Shown: positions 15,269-22,457, counted from the first letter of the stretch. The stretch: 35,299 nucleotides of DNA from Roseburia sp. (GCA_026168605.1 JAPFDX010000043.1:1-35299); one strand, 5' to 3'. Made by a program: numbers and translations. The notes: a model not told the origin generated them from the letters alone.

Positions 15269-16345
15269 CTAGTCCTCTTCTGCAATCATTTTCTCAAAAT
15301 CTCCAAGCGATACCAGTTGTCCAATAATCTGTTTTGCCGTACCGTTTTCAAATCTCGGGGTTCCACCAAAATTCTTTAGTTCAAGCCCCTCCACCATCCG
15401 TGATGTCCTGCTACTGAATTTGTTGTAAAATACACCTGCCTTTTCTAAGATAGCAACTCCCTTTTGCTGTCCATACGCCCTAAGCGCCTGATGTCCACGT
15501 ACAAGCTTTACATTGGAAATCTCTGCACCGTCATCCACAAATACAATCTTATCGCTCATTTCAAAAATACGGATCGTTTTCTTATCAAAAATGAAATCCG
15601 TATCGATCACGATCTCATCATAACCACCCGTCGCACAGAGCTCACCAAGCAGACTGCAAAGCTCGCTCTCTTCCATTTCAAGCAGATCCAGCGCATTTTT
15701 TGTACTACAATAGAAATAGACGCCACTTACATCGCGTCTCACCATACTCTCTAATTTTAGCGCCATACTGCCTTTTCCGCTCTTTAACGCAAACAACACA
15801 TCACTGAAATCATACTGTCCCTCTCCCTCCAAAAATGTTTCCGTCCCGCCAAACTGTTCAAGGTTTAGGTACAATACCTTTTTCCCACGCTTCGCTGCCC
15901 ATTGCGCAAATGCCACTGCCACCGTAGAACTTCCCGCACCACCTTCCAGTGACACAAAGGAAAAGACACGCGTGCCGTTTCTGTCGTTCAGCTTATATCC
16001 GGTCACATTTCTCGCGTTTTCTGCATACAGACTTAAAATCTGCTTGTAAAACATCTCTGCCCGCTGGTACTTTGAGACTGCCCGCTCCTCCCGGATCCCC
16101 TCAATACCGGAATCTTCCGCAATATACGCAAAGCAACACCGTTCCGGGATCTCTTTTCTCTCGATCTTAAAGCTTTCATTCGCAAGAAACACATCCATTT
16201 TCCCGCTTTTCAGGCTGTCTAACGCCATCTGCTCATCCGTAAACGAATGAAATTCTATTTTGTCCGGATAGCGGCTGGTAAACATCACTGACAACCTGTC
16301 CAGATAATTCTTGTCACTATCGAGCAATGCCAGTCTTATTTTCAT
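15269..16345 (-). CDS. tadZ: TadZ/CpaE-like ParA-family protein with degenerate P-loop
   Basis: 358 residues from the ATG at 16345 (GGAG 8 bases upstream). Residues about 1-110 resemble a degenerate response-regulator receiver: A-L-L-D-S-D-K-N at the start, and D-V-F-L-A-N-E where an active receiver would have the phospho-acceptor Asp. Residues about 125-350 are a ParA/MinD-like ATPase domain. The deviant Walker A motif reads E-G-G-A-G-S-S-T (134-141), so both lysines of the usual K-G-G-x-G-K-T-T are missing; nucleotide hydrolysis is doubtful. Walker B is like D-E-I-V-I-D-T-D. TadZ/CpaE proteins place the pilus machine at a cell site. It is the first gene after the predicted operon promoter. 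Confidence 0.85.
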   Translation of the reverse strand: MKIRLALLDSDKNYLDRLSVMFTSRYPDKIEFHSFTDEQMALDSLKSGKMDVFLANESFKIERKEIPERCCFAYIAEDSGIEGIREERAVSKYQRAEMFYKQILSLYAENARNVTGYKLNDRNGTRVFSFVSLEGGAGSSTVAVAFAQWAAKRGKKVLYLNLEQFGGTETFLEGEGQYDFSDVLFALKSGKGSMALKLESMVRRDVSGVYFYCSTKNALDLLEMEESELCSLLGELCATGGYDEIVIDTDFIFDKKTIRIFEMSDKIVFVDDGAEISNVKLVRGHQALRAYGQQKGVAILEKAGVFYNKFSSRTSRMVEGLELKNFGGTPRFENGTAKQIIGQLVSLGDFEKMIAEED

Positions 16346-16396
16346 CTTCTGTACTCCTCTGATCACTCTTCTACATTTTTATACTTTCCACTATAT

Positions 16397-16410
16397 GTAG
16401 TAAATACTAC
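16397..16410. promoter_or_regulatory. Inverted repeat, candidate operator 1 (GTAGTA-AA-TACTAC)
   Basis: A perfect 6-base inverted repeat with a 2-base centre lies between tadZ and the XRE regulator gene. Relative to the predicted pilus promoter it falls about 13-26 bases downstream of the likely transcription start. A related site occurs at 16454-16466. Its size and symmetry fit an XRE/Cro-type dimer site. Function is inferred. Confidence 0.6.
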
Positions 16411-16429
16411 TTATTTAGTTTTTTTATTT

Positions 16430-16458
16430 ATTATAACAATACTTTTGTATTTTGTAAA
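16430..16458 (-). promoter_or_regulatory. Predicted promoter of the tad/kinase operon
   Basis: On the minus strand TTTACA (16458-16453) and a perfect TATAAT (16435-16430) stand 17 bases apart, a good sigma-A type promoter. Transcription would start near 16423 and give a leader of about 78 bases before tadZ. The -35 box overlaps candidate operator 2 and operator 1 lies just downstream of the start, the usual geometry for repression. Confidence 0.7.
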
Positions 16459-16466
16459 TATACTAC
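16454..16466. promoter_or_regulatory. Candidate operator 2 (GTAAATATACTAC)
   Basis: An imperfect copy of operator 1: GTA at one end and TACTAC at the other, one base shorter. It overlaps the -35 box of the pilus promoter and, on the plus strand, TATACT (16459-16464), which is a plausible -10 box for the XRE gene (its -35 is weak). One protein bound here could control both directions. Confidence 0.5.
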
Positions 16467-16502
16467 TTTCCGGAAAACCGATTAAATAAAGGAGCTTACC
16501 GA

Positions 16503-16805
16503 ATGTTGGGTGGTCGCATCAAAACCTTGCGTATGGCAATGAATCTGAGTCAGATGGATCTGGCACATAAACTTAACGTCTCAAAGCAAAGTGTCAGCAA
16601 CTGGGAAAATAATAATATTCTTCCATCCATAGAAATTCTCAAAAAACTTGCCAATTTTTTCTCGTGTTCAACAGATTATCTGCTGGAAATGGACAACCGT
16701 CTCTTCCTCAACTACACAAACCTCACCAAGGAACAGCGGGCACATATCCAGGCGCTGATCGACGATCTTGAAAAATTAAACACAAAAATAAAAGAAGACA
16801 TCTGA
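16503..16805 (+). CDS. XRE/Cro-CI family DNA-binding regulator
   Basis: 100 residues and the only plus-strand gene of the window. Residues about 5-60 form an HTH_3 (Cro/CI) domain: I-K-T-L-R-M-A-M-N-L-S-Q, then recognition helix V-S-K-Q-S-V-S-N-W-E and L-A-N-F-F-S-C-S-T-D-Y-L-L. The C-terminal 35 residues are a charged, probably coiled dimerisation helix (K-E-Q-R-A-H-I-Q-A-L-I-D-D-L). GGAG lies 8 bases before the ATG. It is divergent from the tad operon, and inverted repeats in the shared promoter region suggest that it controls the operon and itself. Lacking any sensor domain, it may respond through dimerisation, a partner protein, or phosphorylation by the operon kinase. Confidence 0.9.
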   Translation: MLGGRIKTLRMAMNLSQMDLAHKLNVSKQSVSNWENNNILPSIEILKKLANFFSCSTDYLLEMDNRLFLNYTNLTKEQRAHIQALIDDLEKLNTKIKEDI

Positions 16806-16838
16806 CGACATCTCCTTTTTAACTACATTTTAAATTAG

Positions 16839-17096
16839 CTATTTTATCTTACGCCTGCACTCCTTCTCCTCGATATCCACAAGAACGATATCCGGTCCGA
16901 TCTTCACGATTTTACACCACGGAATAAAAATCTCAAATTCACGGCACACGCACCCCAGCCATTTGCCCGGTCCCGGCACGATCAGCGCCCGGATACAGCC
17001 GTTGCACTCGTCAAATTCAAGGTCGCCGACATTGCCGAGACATTTACAGTCCGTGACATTGATCACTTCTTTTTGCTGCAATTCACAAAAGCGCAT
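16839..17096 (-). CDS. ymxH: YlmC/YmxH-family sporulation-linked PRC-barrel protein
   Basis: 85 residues from the ATG at 17096 (MRFCELQQKEVINV), the start typical of the family; a GTG at 17108 would add four residues. It is a small PRC-barrel-like beta protein: K-E-V-I-N-V-T-D-C-K-x-L-G, D-L-E-F-D, I-P-W-x-x-I-V-K-I-G-x-D-I-V-L-V. It is unusually rich in Cys (eight or so), which is common in clostridial members. The family is linked to sporulation, but the molecular role is not established. The ribosome binding site is poor for either start, and the start codon lies inside a strong hairpin (17091-17134), so translation may be regulated or low. Confidence 0.85.
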   Translation of the reverse strand: MRFCELQQKEVINVTDCKCLGNVGDLEFDECNGCIRALIVPGPGKWLGCVCREFEIFIPWCKIVKIGPDIVLVDIEEKECRRKIK

Positions 17097-17134
17097 ACAG
17101 TTTCCCACACTCTTTCTTGAGAAACTATATGCGC
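17091..17134 (-). terminator. 14-bp hairpin between ychF and ymxH covering the ymxH start codon
   Basis: Arms 17121-17134 and 17091-17104 pair over 14 positions on the minus-strand RNA (one G-U wobble) around a 16-base loop, followed by TTTTGTG. It can act as a weak terminator for ychF. Because the ATG of ymxH (17096) is in the 3' arm, it could instead, or also, hold ymxH translation shut. Confidence 0.55.
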
Positions 17135-17155
17135 CCTCCCGCTCTGTTATTCTCT

Positions 17156-18256
17156 TTAGACGTTGAAACGGAACAAAATCACGTCGCCGTCTTTTACGAC
17201 ATACTCCTTGCCCTCAAGTCCGACAATTCCTTTCTCCTTTGCCGCCGAGAGGCTTCCGCAATCCAGAAGATCCTGATAATTTACCACCTCCGCGCGGATA
17301 AATCCACGCTCGAAGTCCGAGTGGATCTTGCCTGCCGCCTGCGGCGCTTTCGTGCCCTTGCGGATCGTCCACGCTCTGGTCTCGTCCTCGCCGGCGGTCA
17401 GATAGCTGATCAGTCCCAAAAGGCTGTAGCTTGCCTTGATCAGCTTCTCAAGTCCGGACTCCTTCAGTCCCAGATCCTCCAGGAACATCTGCTTCTCATC
17501 ATCGTCAAGCTCCGCGATCTCCTGCTCGATCTGGGCACAGATCACAAATACCTCGCTGTTCTCCGCCTGCGCCATCTCGCGCACTGCAGCCACGTGCACA
17601 TTATTCGCGCCGTCGTCCGCCAGATCATCCTCCGACACATTTGCCGCATAGATCACCGGCTTGGCGGTCAGAAGATTGTAGGATGCAAACCATTTCTCTG
17701 CATCCTCGTCGTCTGGCACCTCAAAGGTCTTTGCCAGATTGCCGTCCTCCAGATGCGCCTTGACCGCCTCCAAAAGCTCCAGCTCCTTCGCAAGCGTCTT
17801 ATCCATACGCGCCTGCTTCGCCACCTTCGCGATGCGGCGCTCCAGAATCTCCACATCGGAGAAAATCAGTTCCAGATTGATCGTCTCAATATCCCGCGCA
17901 GGACTCACATTTCCGTCCACGTGCACCACATTTGAGTCCTCAAAGCAGCGCACCACGTGCACGATGGCGTCCACCTCACGGATGTTTGCAAGGAACTGGT
18001 TGCCAAGTCCCTCTCCCTTGCTCGCTCCCTTGACAAGTCCCGCAATGTCCACAAACTCGATCACCGCAGGCGTCACCTTCTTCGAGTGATACATATCTCC
18101 CAGTTTCTTTAACCGCTCGTCCGGCACTGCCACGATGCCCACATTCGGGTCGATCGTGCAGAACGGATAGTTTGCGGACTCCGCTCCCGCCTTTGTCAGT
18201 GAGTTAAACAGCGTGCTCTTGCCTACGTTTGGAAGACCGACGATACCTAGTTTCAT
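17156..18256 (-). CDS. ychF: Redox-responsive, ribosome-associated GTPase/ATPase YchF (Obg family)
   Basis: 366 residues, full family length. P-loop GLPNVGKST at 6-14, switch region with F-C-T-I-D-P-N-V-G, G3-like D-I-A-G-L-V-K-G-A-S-K-G-E-G-L-G-N, a central coiled-coil insertion (about 130-200) and a C-terminal TGS domain (about 285-366) containing F-E-R-G-F-I-R-A-E-V. The G4 position reads N-V-S-E, in line with the relaxed base specificity of YchF, which prefers ATP. The leader carries only a weak AGG-type ribosome binding site and a 9-bp hairpin. It is separated from the upstream protease gene by a terminator and has its own extended -10 promoter, so it is expressed independently. Confidence 0.97.
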   Translation of the reverse strand: MKLGIVGLPNVGKSTLFNSLTKAGAESANYPFCTIDPNVGIVAVPDERLKKLGDMYHSKKVTPAVIEFVDIAGLVKGASKGEGLGNQFLANIREVDAIVHVVRCFEDSNVVHVDGNVSPARDIETINLELIFSDVEILERRIAKVAKQARMDKTLAKELELLEAVKAHLEDGNLAKTFEVPDDEDAEKWFASYNLLTAKPVIYAANVSEDDLADDGANNVHVAAVREMAQAENSEVFVICAQIEQEIAELDDDEKQMFLEDLGLKESGLEKLIKASYSLLGLISYLTAGEDETRAWTIRKGTKAPQAAGKIHSDFERGFIRAEVVNYQDLLDCGSLSAAKEKGIVGLEGKEYVVKDGDVILFRFNV

Positions 18257-18273
18257 TTTTATCTTTACCTGTT

Positions 18274-18302
18274 CAGAAACCCTTGATTTATGCGGGTTTC
18301 TG
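18274..18302 (-). other. Leader hairpin of ychF
   Basis: A perfect 9-bp inverted repeat (CAGAAACCC / GGGTTTCTG) with an 11-base loop lies 17-46 bases upstream of the ychF start codon on the transcribed strand. No T-run follows on that strand, so it is not a terminator for it. It may affect mRNA stability or translation. Confidence 0.45.
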
Positions 18303-18370
18303 CCTTTCTCTATATTTTTTATTACACAGATTGTGATGCACTCTTTCAGATATACTCAATACATTTCGAT

Positions 18371-18379
18371 ATTATATCA
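18371..18379 (-). promoter_or_regulatory. Extended -10 promoter for ychF
   Basis: On the minus strand TGATATAAT gives a TGn extended -10 with a perfect TATAAT (18376-18371). No good -35 is seen (TTTCAA at the right distance), which extended -10 promoters tolerate. It lies just after the terminator of the protease gene and about 115 bases before the ychF ATG. Confidence 0.55.
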
Positions 18380-18401
18380 TAAAACCTTCGACTTTGAAAC
18401 C

Positions 18402-18447
18402 ACAAAAAACGAAAAGGCAGATGAAAAATGTCTCCATCTGCCTTTTC
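18402..18447 (-). terminator. Rho-independent terminator of the protease gene / housekeeping operon
   Basis: Perfect 13-bp arms (18435-18447 and 18411-18423) with an 11-base loop; on the minus strand the stem is followed by GTTTTTTG. It lies 58 bases after the stop codon at 18505 and before the ychF promoter. A textbook intrinsic terminator. Confidence 0.88.
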
Positions 18448-18504
18448 TCCCATTTTCCGGATTTAGTCGTTGTTACTTTCCCACGGCTCATCTCCCACGC
18501 CTTT

Positions 18505-21500
18505 TTATTTCTTTTTCCTACAAACAACTACTGCCCCGGCCGAAGCTGCCACGACCGAGCCCGCTGCGATCGCCAGAAAAATCTTAGAAGCGATATTTTC
18601 TTTGCTCTCTTCCGGACCATCCTTTTCCACAACGGTCCCCTCTGAGCCATCCTGCAAAGGATCCGCATTTTCTTCTGTGCTCTCCTCTGTGGTGCCCTCT
18701 TCCACACTGTCTGTTGTTTCCTGCTCTACGTCATCATCCTTTACAGCGGTGTGCACAGGATTTTTGCCGGTCGGAGTCTTATCTGTCAAAACAGCCCCCT
18801 TCGAAACGTCTCCACTGCCAACCTTTTCCGGCACAGCAGGAATACTATCCCCGCCGCTTTCATGGTCCTGGCGATCATCGTCGGTCTGCCCGGCATCCGT
18901 TCCCTGACTGCCGCTGCCGTCCTGCCCCGGGCCATGGTTACCGCCATTCTCCTGATTCGGGTTCTGGCTGTCGTTATCCTGATCCTGGTTATGATTGTCT
19001 CCATTCCCCTGATCCGGGTTCTGATTTCCATCCTCGTTCTGACCACTGCCATTTTCCTGCTGTCCGCTGCCCAGATCGGTCTGCACCGTCTGGCTGGCAA
19101 CTGCCTTATAATTTTTATCACCGCCATAGCGCGCCTGCACCTGATACGATTGCGGCGGCATACCGCTCCACACGTAAGTTGCAGTGCCGTTTATGACAGG
19201 AACCGCTCTTGCAATTTCCGTGAGTACGCTTCCATCATCCTTTACGGCAACAAAGGTGACCGTTCCCGTCACGCCTGCGCCTTGCGGAACGTTCCCCACA
19301 GATGCCGACAATTCTGCCTGCTTTCCATCGGATTTCACTTCAACCTTTAACGCAATCGCTGGATTTGCCTTGCCCACTGCAACGGTAACCGCCTTTGTCA
19401 CCTGCGTGATAGTCTCATAATTCTGCAACGTGTCACCGTCCGGAATAAATCTTACCGTATAACTGCTGTTTCCAGCCTCCGGTATCTGTTCCCCGTTGCC
19501 CCACACGAAGCTTCCATACTCCGTGCTCCCGCCGGAGAGTACACTCTGTGCCAGCTTTTGTCCGTAAACCAGGCTCCCGGCAGACGGGTATGTGATCTGC
19601 GGCGCATCTGCCTTTGCAACCGTGATAGTATAAGTTGCGCTTGTACTGTTGTATGTATCGTCCCCTGCCTTGACTGCCGTCACTGTTGTCGTCCCCGCTC
19701 CTACGATCGCTGCGGTGTCGCCGCTGATCGAAAGGACGTCATCCGCACTGCACGAATAGGTCACCGCACCCTTGCCGCTGCCGCCGGTCGTCGCAAGCAA
19801 AAAGTCTCCATCGCCATATTTTTTATCTCCGACCGGGAGGATGGAAAGCGCACTCTGTTCCTTTTTCGGAAGATCGATCCATGCCGGATTGCTGGCGGCT
19901 TTTTCATAATTCTTTCCCACACCGTCTGCCGCCGGTTCAAATTCTGCCGTGATGCTATGGTTTCCGAGCGGCAGGTTTGTCCATGTATAAGCCGCCTCTC
20001 CGTTGGTCAGTAAAACCTGATCTGCAATCACATCCTGCCCATTTTTTATCGTGACGGTTCCGGTCGGTCTCTCATTGTTCGTTCCGGTCACACGGATCTC
20101 TATATTCACCGCCGTCTTATCCTGGTTCAGTTTTGCCGTCAGTTTCACTTTCGGAACCGCCTTTTGAATGACAAACTCTTTCTTTCCGCCATCCGGCAAT
20201 TCATATCTGCCTGCGGAAGCACCCTTTATCACAACGTTTGCCGTATGCACGCCAGCATCCGTCTGCGCTCCCTCAAGCAAAACGACCACATCATCCCCCG
20301 GCTCGATATTCACTGCCTGCACATAAGGAAGATGCGAATACCCGTCATAGGTGAACTCCGTGTCCTCCCACTCCAGAGCAAGCGGTATTTTCGGCTCACT
20401 CGGATCCACATCCAGCCGGTTCTCCCAGATCTTCTGTCCGAGTGAAACCGTCTGTATATAATTGATCTGGCTTCCCTGATTCCCGTTGATATTTGTGGAG
20501 AGAACCGGCCTGCCATTCACATTTTTCACCATGTACCGGACCATTCCGTATGGCGCTATCTCATTTGGCGTTTCCTCATCATCGGAATCCGCCAGATATA
20601 CGGCACTGATCTGCCCGTCTGTGTCGTATTCAACCCCCCAGATTGTCACCACATGGCTGATCCCCCCTATCTTATAATCGATCAGGACAAGATTTCCCTC
20701 CGTCACGTTTGTCTTTAAATCATTGCCAAACGTCTGAAAGCCGCCGCTGGACATCCGTTCTGTCAGCAGTGTCGTCCCGAAAATATCATAGAAATAACCG
20801 CCCTTATCGCTCGGTCCGTTCTGCACGAGACGCTCGCGCGCCGCCTCGGAATGGTTGGTTGCTCCCTGTTCATTGGGCACATACCCGTTCACAAACTGGT
20901 CTACCAGTATATCCGACCAGAAACCGTCCTGCCTGCTCGAAAACTGCCTGATAAAACGCTTATAGATCTCACTGTCCGACTGACTCACAAAAGAATTCCG
21001 CAGCGTCTCTAAATCCGGATTTTTTGTGTTATCCGGGTACTGCGCCAGATACCGGTCGATATACGTTTCGTTCTGCTCCAGCCACCAGTGGATCGCATTC
21101 GACGCCGCAGCCGCATAGCACAGCTTGGAGTCCTCGACCCTGCCGATAGTTTTGTTCACGTCATACCAGCCTTTACCCGCCTGATATGGCATCTGGTACG
21201 TGACATACTGCGCGTCGCCAACACTGTATTGATCTTTGGTAAACTCAGTGATGTCGGGCGGCGTCACACCCTTCACCCAGACCGTCGTCTTGATCTTCTG
21301 ATCCTCGTCATTGACATACTGCGTCACTGCATTTCCATTCTTGGAAAGCTCTTCCTTTAATTTTTCCGCGGCAGCCGTATCATCTGCCGCTGCAAACGCA
21401 TCATCTGCCGCTGCCTCTTCCTCTGGAATTTCTTCCATAAAGAGCTCTGTGGAATCCCCGGCAGACGTCCCTTCTTCCGTGTCAGGCTCCTGCCCCACGC

Positions 21501-21714
21501 TCTCCTCTGTCTCCTCCTCCTGGAACACTTCCTCCGTTCCCTCCTCCGGGAGCAATTCTTCTGTCTCTTCCTCCGGAAACACTTCCTCCGTTCCCTCTGG
21601 GAGCAGTGCATTCTCTGTTTCCACGGTCTCCGTTTCCTCCGACGCCCAGACCGGCAATACGCCTGCCTGAATGGTAAGGAGCAACGCGAGAACGATCGCG
21701 CTGCATTTTAACAT
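18505..21714 (-). CDS. Surface-anchored IdeS/Mac-like cysteine endopeptidase with Ig-like domains
   Basis: About 1069 residues from the ATG at 21714 (longer with an upstream TTG at 21765). Signal peptide 1-24, ending P-V-W-A. Next an acidic Glu/Thr repeat region, then a C66-type protease domain at about 140-435: G-W-Y-D-V-N-K (Lys188), C-Y-A-A-A-A-S-N-A-I-H-W-W (Cys199), I-S-H-V-V-T-I-W-G (His354), L-A-D-S-D (Asp376, Asp378). The His-Asp distance of 22 equals that in streptococcal IdeS as I remember it. About five Ig-like/MBG domains (435-905) follow, then a Gly/Asn/Gln/Asp-rich stalk, and a C-terminal helix ending C-R-K-K-K; no LPXTG motif is seen. IdeS cleaves IgG; the substrate here is unknown. 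The gene is 60 bases after thiN with no terminator between. AGGAGG is 23 bases before the ATG, so the exact start is unsure. Confidence 0.85.
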   Translation of the reverse strand: MLKCSAIVLALLLTIQAGVLPVWASEETETVETENALLPEGTEEVFPEEETEELLPEEGTEEVFQEEETEESVGQEPDTEEGTSAGDSTELFMEEIPEEEAAADDAFAAADDTAAAEKLKEELSKNGNAVTQYVNDEDQKIKTTVWVKGVTPPDITEFTKDQYSVGDAQYVTYQMPYQAGKGWYDVNKTIGRVEDSKLCYAAAASNAIHWWLEQNETYIDRYLAQYPDNTKNPDLETLRNSFVSQSDSEIYKRFIRQFSSRQDGFWSDILVDQFVNGYVPNEQGATNHSEAARERLVQNGPSDKGGYFYDIFGTTLLTERMSSGGFQTFGNDLKTNVTEGNLVLIDYKIGGISHVVTIWGVEYDTDGQISAVYLADSDDEETPNEIAPYGMVRYMVKNVNGRPVLSTNINGNQGSQINYIQTVSLGQKIWENRLDVDPSEPKIPLALEWEDTEFTYDGYSHLPYVQAVNIEPGDDVVVLLEGAQTDAGVHTANVVIKGASAGRYELPDGGKKEFVIQKAVPKVKLTAKLNQDKTAVNIEIRVTGTNNERPTGTVTIKNGQDVIADQVLLTNGEAAYTWTNLPLGNHSITAEFEPAADGVGKNYEKAASNPAWIDLPKKEQSALSILPVGDKKYGDGDFLLATTGGSGKGAVTYSCSADDVLSISGDTAAIVGAGTTTVTAVKAGDDTYNSTSATYTITVAKADAPQITYPSAGSLVYGQKLAQSVLSGGSTEYGSFVWGNGEQIPEAGNSSYTVRFIPDGDTLQNYETITQVTKAVTVAVGKANPAIALKVEVKSDGKQAELSASVGNVPQGAGVTGTVTFVAVKDDGSVLTEIARAVPVINGTATYVWSGMPPQSYQVQARYGGDKNYKAVASQTVQTDLGSGQQENGSGQNEDGNQNPDQGNGDNHNQDQDNDSQNPNQENGGNHGPGQDGSGSQGTDAGQTDDDRQDHESGGDSIPAVPEKVGSGDVSKGAVLTDKTPTGKNPVHTAVKDDDVEQETTDSVEEGTTEESTEENADPLQDGSEGTVVEKDGPEESKENIASKIFLAIAAGSVVAASAGAVVVCRKKK
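21499..21600 (-). repeat. Acidic tandem repeat in the protease gene
   Basis: The DNA encodes repeated units of the type E-G-T-E-E-V-F-x-E-E-E-T-E-E, with matching nucleotide repeats (CTTCCTCCGTTCC occurs in both copies on the plus strand). It lies between signal peptide and protease domain, so it is probably a flexible acidic spacer or propeptide. Confidence 0.7.
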
Positions 21715-21774
21715 CTGTTTCTTATAAATGACAATCTCCTCCTGACTGTATGACCGGTCTCGCAAATGCGGTCG

Positions 21775-22422
21775 TTAATCTCTCGTCTCCATCACAAGCA
21801 AAATCCCTCCGTCAAACACAATTTCCGCTCTCTCCTCCACAATCTCATTGCTGATGCCAAGCGAACAGAAACCGCGCAATGTCACATCATGCAGCGGATA
21901 CTTAAAACCGCGCAGCGTCAGATGCGTCACTTCCGGCGTGTACGGGAGCAGGGAGACATATTTTCCATGCTGCTCCTGACGCCTGATTGCAATACTTCTG
22001 TCTGTCATGCGGATTTTATTGTTTGCATCTGCGATGACGATCGGCACCCCCGCTGTAAGACCGATACCAAGCAGCTCAATATTTGCCAGAACATGATCCA
22101 GCCTGCTGCCGACTGCGCCGAGCAGCGTGATCCGCTCTGCCCCCATCGAGATCGCAAGCCGCAGCGCTGCCTCCGTATCCGTATCGTCCTTCATCGGAGA
22201 CAAGGTTTCCACCCGGACTCCCTGTGCACGAAAATGGGACAGACTCGCAGGTTTTGCCGAATCAAAATCCCCGATGATCACATCCGGGATTTTCTGACTG
22301 CGGTAAAAAAAATCCATCCCACGGTCTGCCGCGATCATCACCTCCGGTCTGTCCTCTTCTATCATACGGCAGGCGAACGCATCGTCAATGTCGCCCCCCG
22401 CAACCACCCAAAAATGTCTCAT
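21775..22422 (-). CDS. thiN: Thiamine pyrophosphokinase
   Basis: 215 residues. It transfers pyrophosphate from ATP to thiamine, giving thiamine diphosphate. Motifs: A-A-D-R-G near 31-35, I-I-G-D-F-D-S at 49-55, K-D-D-T-D-T-E at 78-84 (metal and substrate binding) and G-A-V-G-S-R-L-D-H at 101-109. The C-terminal part is the beta-barrel domain of the family. GGAGG lies 4 bases upstream of the ATG. It closes the conserved rsgA-rpe-thiN order seen in Firmicutes. It is cytoplasmic. Confidence 0.95.
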   Translation of the reverse strand: MRHFWVVAGGDIDDAFACRMIEEDRPEVMIAADRGMDFFYRSQKIPDVIIGDFDSAKPASLSHFRAQGVRVETLSPMKDDTDTEAALRLAISMGAERITLLGAVGSRLDHVLANIELLGIGLTAGVPIVIADANNKIRMTDRSIAIRRQEQHGKYVSLLPYTPEVTHLTLRGFKYPLHDVTLRGFCSLGISNEIVEERAEIVFDGGILLVMETRD

Positions 22423-22457
22423 TTCCCCTCCGTTTATCGCAGGCGTTTTCTCCTGCT

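Noticed and set aside
16411-16460. Very AT-rich stretch, considered as a replication origin or attachment site
   Set aside because: No DnaA-box cluster, integrase or flanking direct repeats; a divergent promoter explains it.
16806-16838. Possible bidirectional terminator between the convergent XRE and ymxH genes
   Set aside because: Only a direct repeat (GACATCT) and a T-run are present; no inverted repeat of useful length was found.
17117-17935. Long plus-strand open frame of 272 codons opposite ychF
   Set aside because: It is antisense to a fully conserved GTPase, has no ribosome binding site or recognisable domain, and arises from codon bias of the real gene.
18590-18800. LPXTG-type sortase signal in the surface protease (a T-P-T-G-K run is present)
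   Set aside because: The run is about 90 residues from the C-terminus and not next to the terminal hydrophobic helix, so it does not fit a sorting signal; a simple membrane anchor is more likely.
18930-19060. Short repeated DNA units that could suggest a CRISPR-like or satellite array
   Set aside because: The units are irregular, in frame, and encode the Gly/Asn/Gln/Asp-rich stalk of the surface protease; no spacer-repeat periodicity.
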